Below the pieces are notes generated by a model. It was not told the DNA's origin and ran no database searches. It was given only the letters and a program-made list of their open reading frames with translations. The position numbers and the translations under genes were made by a program. 64,000 bases of DNA from Chlorobiota bacterium (lineage in GTDB: Bacteria; Bacteroidota; Chlorobiia; Chlorobiales; Chlorobiaceae), in the NCBI GenBank assembly GCA_016868665.1, contig VGGK01000012.1:1-64000 (forward strand), in the 5' to 3' direction. Position 1 is the first letter of the stretch; every line of letters starts with the position of its first letter. Positions 21,644-32,948 of this stretch are shown one piece after another.

Positions 21644-22237
21644 TTATTCCATCACCTTCGCTTTCGAGACGTGCGGATTGCCGATGATGAATCTGCGCCA
21701 GGGCAGGTTGCGACTTCTCGTAATGCCTGTTCGCGTGCTTTTTCCTATGGCATCCTTCCGAAGTTCCGGAGCGTTCCCGATATGGAATTCTTCGCCGAAA
21801 AGCGAACTGCCGTTGCAGCTCAGATCGATTGCCATGGCCTGCGTCAGCTTGCCGGGACCGCTCATGAGGTTGGTTGCAAGCGAAGTTTTGCGTCGTTCCT
21901 GCATGAACGATTCTCCTGCAAGCGGTTCCATGGCACGAATCAGCACGGCGCCAGCGGTGTGCTCGGGTTCGCTGACGATGTTGAGCATGTAGTGGCAGCC
22001 GTAGGTAAAGTAGACGTAGAGTCTGCCGGGTTCTGCGAACATCATGCTGTTTCTTTTCGTCCGGCCCCGCCATGCATGGCAGGCTTCGTCTCCAGAGCCG
22101 AGGTAGGCTTCCGTTTCCACTATTCTGCCTCTGAGCTCGAATCCGGCTTTCATGCGGCGAACGAAAATTTTGCCGAGGAGCTTTTCTGCAAGGTCGAGAG
22201 TCGGACAATCGAAGAATGCTGGTTCAAGGCTTGTCAT
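21644..22237 (-). CDS. DNA-3-methyladenine glycosylase (AAG/MPG family)
   Basis: Removes alkylated purines from DNA as the first step of base excision repair. The 197-residue protein shows [24 protein letters not shown] with the catalytic glutamate, [22 protein letters not shown] and [15 protein letters not shown], all family hallmarks. I choose ATG 22237 (MTSLEPAFF) because the frame upstream of it is not homologous. It is divergent from parA, leaving about 180 bp for both promoters. Confidence 0.92.
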   Translation of the reverse strand: MTSLEPAFFDCPTLDLAEKLLGKIFVRRMKAGFELRGRIVETEAYLGSGDEACHAWRGRTKRNSMMFAEPGRLYVYFTYGCHYMLNIVSEPEHTAGAVLIRAMEPLAGESFMQERRKTSLATNLMSGPGKLTQAMAIDLSCNGSSLFGEEFHIGNAPELRKDAIGKSTRTGITRSRNLPWRRFIIGNPHVSKAKVME

Positions 22238-22413
22238 GCATCGGTTATTCCTGTTTGTAAAAGTGCGGGCAAGTATTATAATGTAACAAGTCATGACTGA
22301 TCTTCGGGGGATCCCCCGATGCTTTGTTTCATTGTCCGGCCTTTTGCGATGCCGCACAGATGAAAAAGCGGGAAGGGTTCCCTCTAACAGCTGTAAAATT
22401 CCCTGCTTGTTAC

Positions 22414-23211
22414 ATGGGCAGAGTTATTGCGATTGCAAACCAGAAAGGAGGGGTTGGTAAAACAACCACTGCTGTAAATATAGCCGCGTCGATTGCCATT
22501 TCCGAGTTCAGGACGCTTCTGATCGACATAGATCCCCAGGCAAACGCAACTTCCGGATTCGGCATCGAAACGGGGGACGAAATCGACAACACCTTTTATC
22601 AGGTGATGGTCAAGGGCGGCAATATCGAAGACGCCATCCATCAGTCGAGCCTGGAATATCTCGATGTGCTGCCCTCGAACGTGAATCTCGTCGGCATGGA
22701 GGTCGAACTGGTGAATATGCGGGAACGCGAATATGTGATGCAGAAAGCGCTCCGGGATGTACGGAGCCGGTATGATTACATCATTATCGACTGTCCTCCC
22801 TCGCTCGGCCTCATTACCCTGAACTCTCTTACGGCAGCGGACTCCGTACTCATTCCGGTGCAGGCTGAATACTATGCTCTCGAAGGGCTTGGCAAGCTGC
22901 TCAATACAATCAGCATCGTGCGCAAGCACCTGAATCCGAAGCTCGAGATCGAAGGAGTGCTGGTTACCATGTTCGACGCACGCCTGAGACTTGCGACGCA
23001 GGTGGCAGAAGAGGTGAAAAAGTACTTCAAGGACAAGGTCTACAAAACCTATATCCGCAGGAACGTGCGTCTTTCGGAAGCGCCGAGCCACGGAAAGCCG
23101 GCGCTGCTCTACGATGCGCAGAGCCTCGGTTCCAAGGATTACCTCGATCTGGCTCGCGAGATATTTGAAAGGGACGGCAATATTAAAAAATTCAAGGTAC
23201 GGAAGCAGTAG
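22414..23211 (+). CDS. parA: chromosome-partitioning ATPase ParA/Soj
   Basis: The DNA-segregation ATPase that works with ParB and parS sites. Residues from the start: deviant Walker [17 protein letters not shown], Walker A' [16 protein letters not shown], Walker [15 protein letters not shown], and the ending typical of Soj ([34 protein letters not shown]). I start at ATG 22414 ([11 protein letters not shown]) since the upstream extension is unrelated. 265 residues is normal. parB follows after a short gap in the same direction. Confidence 0.95.
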   Translation: MGRVIAIANQKGGVGKTTTAVNIAASIAISEFRTLLIDIDPQANATSGFGIETGDEIDNTFYQVMVKGGNIEDAIHQSSLEYLDVLPSNVNLVGMEVELVNMREREYVMQKALRDVRSRYDYIIIDCPPSLGLITLNSLTAADSVLIPVQAEYYALEGLGKLLNTISIVRKHLNPKLEIEGVLVTMFDARLRLATQVAEEVKKYFKDKVYKTYIRRNVRLSEAPSHGKPALLYDAQSLGSKDYLDLAREIFERDGNIKKFKVRKQ

Positions 23212-23237
23212 CCGGCCATGGAAGCATGATGGATGGT

Positions 23238-24122
23238 ATGTCAAAGAAAGCGTTAGGAAAAGGCCTCAAAGCCCTTATTCCGGATGAAGGGTTTGTCGCT
23301 TCCCCGAAGGAAGAAGCGGAAGAACCGGCAAGCGAGGGGGTTGTCGGCAGCCTTCCTGTCGAGAAAATCAGGGCGAACCCCTTCCAACCCCGTAAAGAGT
23401 TCGATGAAACCGCTCTGGAGGAACTGAAGAACTCCATTATCGAAAACGGGGTGATTCAGCCGGTGACGGTCTGCCGTGACGGCGACGCCTATCAGCTCAT
23501 CAGCGGCGAGCGGCGCCTCCGCGCGGTCACTCAGGCAGGGTTCAGGTATATACCCGCTTATATTATCGAAGTGCATGAGGATGCCAGCAAGCTGGAGCTT
23601 GCGCTCATCGAGAATATTCAGCGCGAGGATCTGAATGCCATCGAGGTGGCTCTTGCCCTGAAAAGCCTTACCACGAAATGTCGTCTTACCCAGGACGAGA
23701 TTGCTCAGAAAGTGGGCAAGAACCGTTCTACGGTGAGCAATTTTCTCAGGCTTCTGAAGCTGCCGATGGCTATCCAGGATAGTATCCGCAATCGGGATAT
23801 CTCTTCGGGTCATGCTCGCGCACTCGTGAATCTTCCGGGGGAACAGCAGCAGATCAGGGCGTGGAAGCAGATTCTCGCCCGTCAGCTTTCAGTCCGTCAG
23901 ACGGAACTGCTGGTGAACCGGATGTTCAAGGAGCAGTCGAAACTTCCACCGGCAGCTGCAGCGAGCTCGCCGCAGCTCGATCAGCTTGAATCGAGACTTC
24001 GTTCCCGGCTGGCGACCAAAGTGAAGATCGTCGAAAAAAAAGCCGGCAAAGGAGAGATACACATCCAGTATTTCTCCCATGAAGATCTTGAACGTATTCT
24101 CGACATCATGGGGGAAGGATAA
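23238..24122 (+). CDS. parB: chromosome-partitioning protein ParB
   Basis: The parS-binding CTP switch partner of ParA. N-terminal MSKKALGKGLKALIP is the usual ParA-interaction segment; then VEKIRANPFQPRKEFD, the SGERRLRAVTQAGF signature of the CTP-binding domain, ENIQREDLNAIEVALAL, a helix-turn-helix (LTQDEIAQKVGKNRSTVSNF) and a C-terminal dimer domain. Two other ATGs lie four and three codons earlier (23226, 23229) and cannot be excluded. I did not find a parS-like site nearby, though I did not search the window exhaustively. Confidence 0.94.
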   Translation: MSKKALGKGLKALIPDEGFVASPKEEAEEPASEGVVGSLPVEKIRANPFQPRKEFDETALEELKNSIIENGVIQPVTVCRDGDAYQLISGERRLRAVTQAGFRYIPAYIIEVHEDASKLELALIENIQREDLNAIEVALALKSLTTKCRLTQDEIAQKVGKNRSTVSNFLRLLKLPMAIQDSIRNRDISSGHARALVNLPGEQQQIRAWKQILARQLSVRQTELLVNRMFKEQSKLPPAAAASSPQLDQLESRLRSRLATKVKIVEKKAGKGEIHIQYFSHEDLERILDIMGEG

Positions 24123-24188
24123 CGTCATCCGGAAGGATTTCCGGATTTTCATTGCAAACAGTTCATACAAGGACGTTTCTCAGGTTAT

Positions 24189-24935
24189 ATGAAATTCACA
24201 TTGATAGGCAGCGGACGGATGGGGCAGCAGGTCGCCGGAGTGATCAGTCGCTCCGGAATCCATGAAATCGCTTCGATGCTTGATGACCGGAACAGCATCA
24301 CTGCAGAGAGTTTTCTTGGCAGCGACGCCATAATCGATTTTACCGTCAGGGATGCGTTTCTGCAGAACCTTCCGGCTATACTGCAGTCGCGCGTACCGGT
24401 TGTCGTGGGTACCACGGGATGGGACGACGTGATGGGGGATGTCAGACTCAGGGTGCAGGAAAGCGGTTCGTCGCTGCTGTATTCTGCAAATTTTTCGCTT
24501 GGCGTCAACATTTTCCTGCGGACGGTCAGGGAGGCGGCTCGACTGATCGCTCCCTTCGATCAGTTCGATATCGCATTTTCCGAGCATCATCATACCGGCA
24601 AGGCCGATTTTCCCAGCGGTACCGCGCTCAGGGCTGCGGATATGATTCTGTCCGTCAATCAGAGAAAGAAATCCGTTGTCCGCGAACTTTCCGACGACCG
24701 GAAAATAGCGCCCGAAGAGCTGCAGGTATCGGCTCTCCGTCTCGGCAGCGTTTTCGGCAAACATACGGCATATATCGATTCCGATATGGATGAAATCACC
24801 GTGTCGCATACCGCCAGGAATCGCGAGGGGTTCGCATCCGGGGCAGTGCAGACCGCGAAATGGCTAGCGGCTCGCCATACCACCTCGCCCGGATTCTACA
24901 CCATGGACGATTTTCTAAACGAGATGCTTGCATGA
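24189..24935 (+). CDS. dapB: 4-hydroxy-tetrahydrodipicolinate reductase
   Basis: Catalyses an NAD(P)H-dependent step of lysine and diaminopimelate synthesis. The 248-residue protein has the N-terminal nucleotide fold ([15 protein letters not shown]), the GTTGWDD motif and the substrate-binding, catalytic [16 protein letters not shown] sequence with the conserved histidines and lysine. The ending ([11 protein letters not shown]) is typical. The next gene starts within its stop codon (ATGA), so both are translated from one mRNA. Confidence 0.95.
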   Translation: MKFTLIGSGRMGQQVAGVISRSGIHEIASMLDDRNSITAESFLGSDAIIDFTVRDAFLQNLPAILQSRVPVVVGTTGWDDVMGDVRLRVQESGSSLLYSANFSLGVNIFLRTVREAARLIAPFDQFDIAFSEHHHTGKADFPSGTALRAADMILSVNQRKKSVVRELSDDRKIAPEELQVSALRLGSVFGKHTAYIDSDMDEITVSHTARNREGFASGAVQTAKWLAARHTTSPGFYTMDDFLNEMLA

Positions 24936-25501
24936 AGGAAAAGATTGGTACAGAGTCGGCGTCCGGTTCGTCTTTGCCGTTTTCGGGAAAACTGACCGCC
25001 ATCGCGATAGGAGCCGTACTGATCTCCCTGACGAGCACGGTGCCATATCTCACCCTGCTCAATGCGTTTTTCCTTTCCGGCGTTTTCATTGCCGGCATGG
25101 CGGCAATTTATTATGCGGTCATCCGATATCAGGTTCGGCTCTCCTACAGCGAGGCTTTTCTTCTCGGAAGTTACAGCGGTCTGGCAGGCGGCATGCTGTC
25201 GGAGGCCGTCAGTTATCTGCTTGTCGTACTGACGGGATACCGTCCGGGCACTGAAAGTCTGACGCTGCTGCTTGACTGGGCAAGGGGCATGGCGGCAGGC
25301 AAGCCTGAGCTGGCAGAGCAGATGCGGGTGCTTGCTGAAATGGAAGCGCTTGCCCTCGCTCCGGTGCAGCTTACTCCTGCCGACCTTCTGACCGGCATGT
25401 TTTTAGCCGCGATGTTCTACGCTCCGGTAGCCGGTCTGGGGGGTATTTTCATGGTGTTCAGGCTGAAGCGCAAGGCAGCGAAGAGCAGGAAGACCTCCTA
25501 A
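24932..25501 (+). CDS. DUF4199-like membrane protein
   Basis: A 189-residue protein with about four membrane segments ([38 protein letters not shown], the glycine-rich [19 protein letters not shown], and a C-terminal [19 protein letters not shown]) and a basic tail. It resembles DUF4199 proteins common in Bacteroidetes and Chlorobi, with no known function. It starts in the dapB stop (ATGA) and its end overlaps the convergent menE stop by 4 bp. The link to dapB is likely only translational. Confidence 0.75.
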   Translation: MKEKIGTESASGSSLPFSGKLTAIAIGAVLISLTSTVPYLTLLNAFFLSGVFIAGMAAIYYAVIRYQVRLSYSEAFLLGSYSGLAGGMLSEAVSYLLVVLTGYRPGTESLTLLLDWARGMAAGKPELAEQMRVLAEMEALALAPVQLTPADLLTGMFLAAMFYAPVAGLGGIFMVFRLKRKAAKSRKTS

Positions 25502-26931
25502 CAGGAGTTTTCTTTGCCGATCTGCCCGATATACCATTTCCTGTCGATTTTCTGCGATCCCGGAAGCGTCACCCACTGGCAGATTCTCATATAGCGGACG
25601 GGCGTTTTCAGTTTGCCGACGGTTCTGAGCATGGTTTCGGTAATAACGCTGTCCGCAGGCTGTTCCGGCAGCGCTGTTTTAATGAATGCCGCAGGCTTCC
25701 AGCCGAATTCACTGTCGGCTACAGGGACCACAATGGCAGCTTCGATTCCCTCTATCGAGACAAGCGCGCGCTCTATATCCTCCGGATGGAGGTTTTCTCC
25801 CCCTGAAATGAACATGTTATCCTTGCGGCCGAGTACCGAGAGGTTTCCATGCCGGTCAAGGGCACCGGTGTCGCCTGTATGGAACCATCCATGAGCGTCA
25901 ACCGGCAGTACCGGTTTGCCTTCAACAAGATAGCCCTGAAAGAGGCATGGGCCCTTGACCAGAATTTCCCCGTCTTCGGCAATGGAAAGTTCACGGTGGG
26001 GAAGGAGTGCGACGCCGGTTTTCCGGTCTGCGCAATACGGCCTGTCAGCCGTTGCGGTCTGGGAGCTCATCTCGGTTGAGCCATAGGTAAGATAGAGGGG
26101 GATACCGAGACGAAGACCTTCTTCGAGCAGCGGCAGCGGCGCGGCACTGCCTCCGAGCAGAACGGCTTTGAGCTTTCTGAGCTGTGGAATTGCAGCCGGG
26201 ATGCGAAGCAGGCGGTGCAACTGTGTCGGAACGAGCGAGAGGTGGGTTACAGGAAATCGTTCGAGCGAGCGTTCCAGCGGTTCATCGGGTTCGGGAACCG
26301 CTACAGCGGATCCTGAAGCGAGAGCTCTGAAAAGGACGGCATATCCGCCGACATGAAAAAGAGGCAGCGACAGCAGCGAGCAGTCTCCGGGGCCGAGAGG
26401 CATGTTGCCCAGGGCTCCGAGAGCGTTGTACCAGTGGTTGCCGAAACTGTGTGCCGCAGCTTTCGCTTTTCCCGAACTGGCCGAGGTGTGGATGATGGTG
26501 AGGATCCGCTCCATGCGGCCGGATGTTGCGATCCGATCGGGGATGAAAGCATCAGGCTTACCGGTTACGACGGTATCGACGGACTCGGTTCTGAATGCAG
26601 GGTCGTTCGGCAGCATGGCAGGCAGAGAGGTCAGAACGAGATCCGGCCGGAGCATCTGCAGGGTCGAGAGCATCTGCTGAAAAGGGAAACGGTAGTTCAG
26701 GGGCGCGTATATCATTTCCGCATGGAACAATGCGATGCCGAGGAGCGCGATATCAGGGGAGTTCGGGGCAATAACGGCTACGGTGCTGCCCGGAGGCAGC
26801 CCCTTTTCAAGAAGCTTCCGAGCGGTATTCCTTGCCCTGGAGGCAAAGTTTCGGAACGAGAGCGTGCCTGCAGCGGAAAAGAGCGCCGGGGAATTGCCGT
26901 AGAGCAGCTCGGACCTGCTTACAAGGTCCAT
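25498..26931 (-). CDS. menE: o-succinylbenzoate-CoA ligase
   Basis: Activates o-succinylbenzoate as a CoA thioester in menaquinone synthesis, a member of the adenylate-forming superfamily. Seen: the P-loop-like IHTSASSGKAKAAAHSFGNH, a YLTYGSTEMSSQT segment, the WFHTGDTGALDRHGNLSVLGR motif and the hinge GRKDNMFISGGENLHPEDIE, with a late catalytic lysine (GSQKIDRKW). 477 residues fits. The serine-rich P-loop departs slightly from the usual TSGTTGxPK pattern. Last gene of the men operon; overlaps menC by 13 bp. Confidence 0.92.
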   Translation of the reverse strand: MDLVSRSELLYGNSPALFSAAGTLSFRNFASRARNTARKLLEKGLPPGSTVAVIAPNSPDIALLGIALFHAEMIYAPLNYRFPFQQMLSTLQMLRPDLVLTSLPAMLPNDPAFRTESVDTVVTGKPDAFIPDRIATSGRMERILTIIHTSASSGKAKAAAHSFGNHWYNALGALGNMPLGPGDCSLLSLPLFHVGGYAVLFRALASGSAVAVPEPDEPLERSLERFPVTHLSLVPTQLHRLLRIPAAIPQLRKLKAVLLGGSAAPLPLLEEGLRLGIPLYLTYGSTEMSSQTATADRPYCADRKTGVALLPHRELSIAEDGEILVKGPCLFQGYLVEGKPVLPVDAHGWFHTGDTGALDRHGNLSVLGRKDNMFISGGENLHPEDIERALVSIEGIEAAIVVPVADSEFGWKPAAFIKTALPEQPADSVITETMLRTVGKLKTPVRYMRICQWVTLPGSQKIDRKWYIGQIGKENSC

Positions 26932-27989
26932 ATCGAGGTGAGCCTGATACGGCGGGGGGAAACCTCCTGCCCGTTCCTGAAAAGCTGCCGGGGGTCGAGC
27001 ATGGCGTCATCGGGCCGGAATGGCTGCATGAGCAGGTCCTGTTTGAGAAAACGGATAGTATCGAGTCCGCATGGCGCAGGCGTTCCGGTGCTGCATGCGG
27101 CCATCCATACATAAAAGCCGAGACTTATGCCGCTTTCGTAAGCAGAGCTGAATACGCTTCGCAGGTTGCGCCGGCGGGCTTCCGATGCAAGTTCCATCGA
27201 TCTGCGGATTCCTCCGAGCCGGGCCGGTTTGAGAATGTAGGCGTCGAGGCAGCTGTCAGGTATACGGGCTGCAAGATCGGGGTTCTGCCAGAGGGTTTCG
27301 TCGAGGGCCGACAGAACACCGGTGCATGCATGGAACTTTTCGATATCCGCAGGGTTTGCGAGCGGTTCCTCGATATACCGTATGCTCCCTTCGGGCAGCA
27401 GATTGCAGAAACTGCAAGCCTCTTCGAGCATCATGGACTGGTTCGCATCGAGCCGGAGTTCAATGTTGTCTCCATGGATTGCATAGAGCGTATTGACGAT
27501 ATCAATAACCTCTCCTGCCGATGCGGGTGTCACTTTCAGCTTGAACGCCCGATATCCATGACGGTAGAGTGCAGCCGTTTTTGCGACTGCGGTATCGTGG
27601 CGTGCAGGAAGCAGGGCATTAACCGGTACGGCGTTTGCCGGTTCCTGTTCGGTGAGGTCGGGAAATGAGCCTTTTTCATTGGCCTCATAGCTCAGCATGG
27701 CCATTTCAAGGCCTGTTCTGACAGAGGGCAGAAGTGGCCCGGAAAGTGCCTTGCCGAGATCGGCCCGATACATGGTCAGCATCTCTATCGCTTGCTGTTC
27801 GGCAGCTTGAAGCGGCTCCGTGTGCAGTCCGGTCAGGGGGGCGATTTCCCCGTACCCGGTGACCGTCAGGTCGCTGTTTTTCAATGCGAGCACGAGCCCT
27901 TCCCGTTGCAGCAGCCGGCGTCCTCTGACGGTTACCGGCTCACTGAAGGGAATTGTATAGTGGTAGAGATGTGCGTATGCTGCGTTCAT
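26919..27989 (-). CDS. menC: o-succinylbenzoate synthase
   Basis: An enolase-superfamily enzyme that dehydrates SHCHC to o-succinylbenzoate. The 356-residue product shows the [15 protein letters not shown] lysine pair, the metal ligands in [16 protein letters not shown] (Asp), [13 protein letters not shown] (Glu) and SALDETLW (Asp), and the late [15 protein letters not shown] lysine. ATG 27989 lies in the menB stop (ATGA overlap); the longer frame upstream belongs to menB territory. Part of the men operon. Confidence 0.93.
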   Translation of the reverse strand: MNAAYAHLYHYTIPFSEPVTVRGRRLLQREGLVLALKNSDLTVTGYGEIAPLTGLHTEPLQAAEQQAIEMLTMYRADLGKALSGPLLPSVRTGLEMAMLSYEANEKGSFPDLTEQEPANAVPVNALLPARHDTAVAKTAALYRHGYRAFKLKVTPASAGEVIDIVNTLYAIHGDNIELRLDANQSMMLEEACSFCNLLPEGSIRYIEEPLANPADIEKFHACTGVLSALDETLWQNPDLAARIPDSCLDAYILKPARLGGIRRSMELASEARRRNLRSVFSSAYESGISLGFYVWMAACSTGTPAPCGLDTIRFLKQDLLMQPFRPDDAMLDPRQLFRNGQEVSPRRIRLTSIWTL

Positions 27990-28807
27990 GGTCGTTTCGG
28001 GAATTTCGAGAAGTCCGGTTTCCGCTTTTCCACGAATGCGTTCTTGCCTTCCTGGGCCTCTTCGCACATGTAATAGAGCAGGGTTGCGTTGCCGGCGAGT
28101 TCCTGCAGACCCGCCTGGCCGTCGCAGTCGGCGTTGAGTGCCGATTTCAGGCAGCGGATGGCCAGCGGCGAGTTGGCCAGGATTTCGCGGCACCACTGAA
28201 CGGTCTCTTCCTCGAGGCGGTCAAGAGGTACGACCGTGTTGACCAGACCCATTGAAAGGGCTTCTTCTGCATTGTACTGGCGGCAGAGGAACCATATTTC
28301 GCGGGCTTTTTTCTGGCCGACCAGACGAGCCATGTAGCTTGCTCCCCATCCACCGTCGAATGATCCGACTTTCGGACCGGTCTGACCGAATATGGCGTTT
28401 TTCGCAGCGATGGTAAGGTCGCAGAGCATGTGCAGCACATGGCCTCCGCCGATTGCATAACCTGCCACCATGGCGATGACCGGTTTGGGGCAGGTGCGGA
28501 TATCGCGCTGGAAATCGAGCACGTTCAGCCGGTTGACCCCCTTTGCATCCGCATAGCCGGCGTCGCCACGGATTTTCTGGTCGCCTCCCGAGCAGAATGC
28601 CAGATCTCCGGCCCCGGTCAGGATCACTACGCCGATCTCCTGATCGTTGCGTGCGTCCGAGAGCGCTTCGATCATCTCTTCTACGGTCTGGGGCCTGAAG
28701 GCGTTGCGCACATCTGGACGGTTGATGGTGATTTTTGCTATTCCTTCGGCTTTATGGTAGAGAATATCGGTAAATTCGCCCGCAGGCATCCATTGTACAG
28801 TGCTCAT
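27986..28807 (-). CDS. menB: 1,4-dihydroxy-2-naphthoyl-CoA synthase
   Basis: Closes the naphthoquinone ring in menaquinone synthesis, a crotonase-family enzyme. The 273-residue protein has [20 protein letters not shown], the [17 protein letters not shown] loop specific for Men[15 protein letters not shown] in the oxyanion region, [20 protein letters not shown] and the C-terminal [19 protein letters not shown] helix. All key parts are intact. It overlaps menH upstream by 4 bp and menC downstream by 4 bp. Confidence 0.96.
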   Translation of the reverse strand: MSTVQWMPAGEFTDILYHKAEGIAKITINRPDVRNAFRPQTVEEMIEALSDARNDQEIGVVILTGAGDLAFCSGGDQKIRGDAGYADAKGVNRLNVLDFQRDIRTCPKPVIAMVAGYAIGGGHVLHMLCDLTIAAKNAIFGQTGPKVGSFDGGWGASYMARLVGQKKAREIWFLCRQYNAEEALSMGLVNTVVPLDRLEEETVQWCREILANSPLAIRCLKSALNADCDGQAGLQELAGNATLLYYMCEEAQEGKNAFVEKRKPDFSKFPKRP

Positions 28808-29598
28808 AACGATTGGTTTCCGGTTGACGATGACAGCAGGCGGTCGATAAACAGTGCGCGATTTTCAACGTGCAGGGTATGACCGCACTGTGGAAAGATT
28901 TCAAGATTGAAGCTAAAATATAAATTAACCATTTGACGCCCAATCTCCACATATTTGCGGTCTTTTTCCCCTGCAAAAAAGGTCAGCGGTATCCTGCCGG
29001 AGCCGAGTTCTTCCCAGAGCGAGGGCTGGCTTCCTGTACCGAGCGTACGGAGGGCAGCGGCAAGCTGGTCCGGCCGGTTGCGTTTTCTTGCTTCGAACAG
29101 TTCAGGGAAGGATGGATGGCGTCTGAGCGTCGAGAAGAGGGGTAGGTCGTACCAGTCCGTGAGGAATGATTCGAAATCCGTTTCGATAACCGATGCGAGC
29201 AGGGCGTCGCTATCCCTTCTGGCCTTTCTTTCCTCTTCTGTTTTCAGGCCGGGTGATGCCGAGATGATGACTGCATGTCTGAACAGGCCTGGATAGCGAA
29301 GGGCAAGATAGAGCGCGATGCGCCCTCCCATCGAGTAACCGGCAAGATATGATGGCGACTGCTGTCTGCTTTCGATTTCACCGGCGAGGATCTCCATCTG
29401 GTTTTCGAACGGCATGGTTGATGCCGGAGTCTTGCCGTGTCCGGGAAGATCGGGAAGAATGCAGTTATAGCGGCTGTCGATTGATTCTGCAACCGGCAGC
29501 CAGTCGAGAGATGATCCGAGAAACCCGTGAATGAGAATCATGCCGGGGTTTCCGGCAGATCCGCGGGTGCTTATATGGTAGTCGGAAGAGCCTGCCAT
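28804..29598 (-). CDS. menH: SHCHC synthase-type alpha/beta hydrolase
   Basis: The position in the operon and the fold mark it as MenH, which removes pyruvate from SEPHCHC to give SHCHC. The 264-residue protein has the early [13 protein letters not shown] oxyanion motif, PDLPGHGKT, the nucleophile elbow [32 protein letters not shown] with the aspartate, and a C-terminal CGHTLHVEN histidine. It starts one base past the menD stop codon (shared base). A general hydrolase cannot be excluded from sequence alone, but the neighbours make MenH the best call. Confidence 0.85.
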   Translation of the reverse strand: MAGSSDYHISTRGSAGNPGMILIHGFLGSSLDWLPVAESIDSRYNCILPDLPGHGKTPASTMPFENQMEILAGEIESRQQSPSYLAGYSMGGRIALYLALRYPGLFRHAVIISASPGLKTEEERKARRDSDALLASVIETDFESFLTDWYDLPLFSTLRRHPSFPELFEARKRNRPDQLAAALRTLGTGSQPSLWEELGSGRIPLTFFAGEKDRKYVEIGRQMVNLYFSFNLEIFPQCGHTLHVENRALFIDRLLSSSTGNQSL

Positions 29599-31352
29599 CA
29601 GAGCGTTTCAGGTGATGCCGCGGCAAGGGATGTTATGTCTGACTGAAGCGAGCGGTGCAGCTTCATGTTTTCTGTCCGGTTGCTTTGCAGTTCGACAATG
29701 CGGGTTGATTGATTTTGCTGCGGATCGAGCAGAGCCTTTCTGAAAGCCTCGTTCGTTTCAGGAAGAGAGTGAGCGATGCCGAATGCAGCCGCAGCCTGCC
29801 GTATGCTGTAGTTCTGCGGCGTGGCGAAATGCGTTTCGAAGATATCGGTTTCCGATGCAATCGGAAGAAACGAAAAAATGCCGCCGCCGTTGTTGTTTGT
29901 CACCACGATTCTCAGCGGCGTCTGCAGCGACTGCAGGAGAGAGAGCGCGTTGATGTCGTGAAGGAAGGCTATGTCGCCGATAAGAAGCGTTACGGGACGC
30001 CGAAGTCCGTATGCGTACCCTGCAGCGGTCGAGATGATTCCGTCGATGCCGCTGGCCCCCCGGTTCATGCCAACCATTACGAGCGGTGATGCGGTATTTG
30101 CGGCGAACATATCCATGTCCCTGACGGGCATGCTGTTGGAAAGAAACAGTCCTTCTTCTTCAGTCAGTATCGAGGAGACGATACGCGAGGCTGAAATCTC
30201 CGTTACCGGCAGATCCGGTCGGCATAAGGCGTCTATGGATGCCGATGCTTTCATGAAAAAGGAATCCGTAAACGGTAATCCGCCGGTGGCGAAAGGGGCT
30301 CGGCAATTTGCGAGCGACTCGGCGACAAGCGACGCAGAGGCCTCTATGCCGAGCGTGACGTTGTGGTCCGGTCCGTAACGGTTCGCATGAGGTTTGATGA
30401 CAACATGGTTTTCCGGATTCCACTGCCTTATGGCGGCCGAGGGCTGGCGGCCGATCAATGGTCCTCCGAAATGTATGACGGTATCGGGCAGGAACCGTTC
30501 AGAAAAAAGCGCCGACTGAAAGGCGAGCTGGAGCGGAGGGAATGACCGGTTGAACCGAAGACCCGAACCGAGATCCGCATAGAGCGGAACATTCAGCTTG
30601 CGGGCAAGATTTCCGACGGCCGCGGCATCTTCCCTGTTATGGAGCCGACCCGCAATGAAGAATGGCTGACGCGAGCGCGACAGGATATGCTCAAGTTCCG
30701 GGACAGTTGCCTGCCTTGAAAGGCTCGATAGGCATTCATCGCGCCTGAGAGGTTCTTGGCCGTCAATCCACGAGGCAACCGGAGCGAGCCAGGGGTCGTG
30801 CATGTCGGGCATGACCGGTTCGAAGGGCTCCCTGAAAGGGACGTTCAGATGCACCGGTCCCGGAAGTGAACCTGTCGCCTTCGATACCGCATGATCGATC
30901 GCTGTGATCACCGAGCGTAACGGTATGTCGGCGGATGGTTCGGGAAGCTGGAAGTTCCATCGGCTGTAGCTGCCGAACATGCCGGATTGACGGATGGTCT
31001 GGTTTGCTCCGGTTTCAAGCAGTTCGAAAGGCCTGTCGGCCGAGAGGATAAGCAGCGGCTGGCAGTCCATCGATGCTTCGACCACGGCCGGGTAATAATT
31101 TGCAACCGCCGTACCGGAGGTGCAGATAAGTACCGCCGGTTTTCCGGTCGCCCGTCCATAGCCGAGGCCGAAAAAACCGGCTGAACGTTCGTCCGGAAAT
31201 ATTTTCCATAATGCTCGCGGATGCCGTGCGGCAGCGACAGTCAACGGAGTTGATCGCGAGCCCGGCGAGATGCAGAAGAATGCCGCTCCGAGCCGGACAA
31301 GTTCTTCAATGACGATCCGGCTCCACAGCGATGTGATCTCCCTGTTGTTCAT
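29598..31352 (-). CDS. menD: SEPHCHC synthase
   Basis: A thiamine diphosphate enzyme that joins 2-oxoglutarate and isochorismate at the start of the menaquinone branch. The 584-residue protein shows the N-terminal pattern [56 protein letters not shown], and the C-terminal thiamine-binding [15 protein letters not shown] followed by [20 protein letters not shown] 31352 overlaps the menF stop (ATGA); the longer frame upstream lies in menF. Confidence 0.95.
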   Translation of the reverse strand: MNNREITSLWSRIVIEELVRLGAAFFCISPGSRSTPLTVAAARHPRALWKIFPDERSAGFFGLGYGRATGKPAVLICTSGTAVANYYPAVVEASMDCQPLLILSADRPFELLETGANQTIRQSGMFGSYSRWNFQLPEPSADIPLRSVITAIDHAVSKATGSLPGPVHLNVPFREPFEPVMPDMHDPWLAPVASWIDGQEPLRRDECLSSLSRQATVPELEHILSRSRQPFFIAGRLHNREDAAAVGNLARKLNVPLYADLGSGLRFNRSFPPLQLAFQSALFSERFLPDTVIHFGGPLIGRQPSAAIRQWNPENHVVIKPHANRYGPDHNVTLGIEASASLVAESLANCRAPFATGGLPFTDSFFMKASASIDALCRPDLPVTEISASRIVSSILTEEEGLFLSNSMPVRDMDMFAANTASPLVMVGMNRGASGIDGIISTAAGYAYGLRRPVTLLIGDIAFLHDINALSLLQSLQTPLRIVVTNNNGGGIFSFLPIASETDIFETHFATPQNYSIRQAAAAFGIAHSLPETNEAFRKALLDPQQNQSTRIVELQSNRTENMKLHRSLQSDITSLAAASPETL

Positions 31353-32776
31353 GCGCGCTGCCTGGTGATTGCCATGAGATCGCCGATTTTCTCTTCGATT
31401 TCCCTCCACTCGAGCTCCGGATTCGAGCCCTTGACAAGGCCGGCTCCGGAGTAAAGGCTGGTCGTCTCTTTGCTGATCAGTGCCGAGCGGATACCGACGG
31501 CAAATTCCGCTCCGTTACGGCTGATCCAGCCGACAGGCGCGGCATACCATCCCCGGCAGAAGGGCTCGAGCTCCGTGATCCGGGTTATTGCGGCTTCTTT
31601 CGGGACGCCTCCCACTGCCGGCGTGGGGTGGAGCAGGGAGAGCACGGTGCTGTCGCTGCTGAATTCCGGTTTCAGTATTGCCGTACAGCGTGAGTAGAGG
31701 TGGGCAAGGCGGTTCAGTTGCAGCACCCGCAGGTTTTCCTCCATTTCGATCGAGCTGGATACCGGCTGCAGTTCGCTGTAGATGGTGTCCTTGACGAACG
31801 CGTGCTCCCGTATGTCTTTCTCGGAACTGAGCAGCATCTCGGAAGCCATGGTGTCGCTGCCGTTGATGGTTTCTTTCATGCATGTGCCGGCAAGCGCTTC
31901 CGTCAGGATCGTCTGTCCGTCTCGGCGGTAGAGCCTTTCAGGAGTGAAACTTATGAATGCGATATTCTTTTCGGGCTCGAAGGCGAACCTGTAAGTGGCG
32001 TTCTGCGGATAGGGATAGTTGATAAGAAAGAGCAGGGGCGAAAAGGAGCTCTCGAATTCCAGTACCGTTCGCCTTGCGAGCATGATTTTCTGCATGATGC
32101 CCGAATCGAACAGTTCAAGCGCTTTATTGCACCGATCAGTCCACATCTCCCTGTCCGGAATGCAGGTGATTTTTTTCAGCGCGGGCAGCGTATTCTTCCC
32201 GTCGGGTTGCGTTTCTGCAATAACGGAGTCAAGGGCGGAAAGGAGAGCGCCGGCTTTATGCACGTCATCCTCCCCGGTTCCGATCCAGAGGTGAGCGCTC
32301 AGAATGCAGGAACCATCTTCGACGGTCAGTTGAACCAGCGGAAGCACGAAAGAGAAGGAAGGAAACGAATTCCATGTTTCGTCCTGTATTTCGAGGTTGT
32401 TGAAACGGAATCCTCCGATATACCGGGCAGAATGGTTTTTGTTCGAGAGTTTTCCGATGAGCAGTTCGAAACTGTCGGAATTCCTTCCGGGCTCGTCGTG
32501 CAGAATGCTGTCCGCAGCGCCGATGCCCGCGAACGTATGGTTCTTTTCGCGGTTTTTCCAGAAAGTTCTGGGGAAAAGCGTCTGGGATTGCAGCCACAGC
32601 AGAGGATCCGTCTGCTGAATAGGCTGAATGAACGTATAGAGTCCCTGTGCGAGAGGTAGCGGGGTTGTCCGCATAAACTCTTCAAGCGTATGCCGGAGAG
32701 AGGCAACCGCCATTGTTACGGGCAGAGGATCCTTATCGGAGACGATGATGTTGTTCTGCTGTTCACACATAAGCAA
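31349..32776 (-). CDS. menF: isochorismate synthase
   Basis: Converts chorismate to isochorismate, the first committed step toward menaquinone. The chorismate-binding domain fills the C-terminal two thirds of the 475 residues: [13 protein letters not shown] with the lysine, [49 protein letters not shown] and the late [21 protein letters not shown] (split motif). First gene of the men operon, with about 170 bp of open DNA upstream that may hold the promoter. An alternative ATG lies two codons in. Confidence 0.94.
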   Translation of the reverse strand: MLMCEQQNNIIVSDKDPLPVTMAVASLRHTLEEFMRTTPLPLAQGLYTFIQPIQQTDPLLWLQSQTLFPRTFWKNREKNHTFAGIGAADSILHDEPGRNSDSFELLIGKLSNKNHSARYIGGFRFNNLEIQDETWNSFPSFSFVLPLVQLTVEDGSCILSAHLWIGTGEDDVHKAGALLSALDSVIAETQPDGKNTLPALKKITCIPDREMWTDRCNKALELFDSGIMQKIMLARRTVLEFESSFSPLLFLINYPYPQNATYRFAFEPEKNIAFISFTPERLYRRDGQTILTEALAGTCMKETINGSDTMASEMLLSSEKDIREHAFVKDTIYSELQPVSSSIEMEENLRVLQLNRLAHLYSRCTAILKPEFSSDSTVLSLLHPTPAVGGVPKEAAITRITELEPFCRGWYAAPVGWISRNGAEFAVGIRSALISKETTSLYSGAGLVKGSNPELEWREIEEKIGDLMAITRQRA

Positions 32777-32948
32777 TACGTGCCGTTATACTGCGCTCTT
32801 AACGGATTTCCGTACCGGAGCTCACTGATGAAGCACCGGAAAACCGTCAGCCCGTCTGCTTTCAAACAGGTGCAGGACCCTGTGTGCCTGCAGGTATGTC
32901 AGGCAACAGTCAGACGGAATGCCATCCTTCGGCCGGTGATAACCGGAG

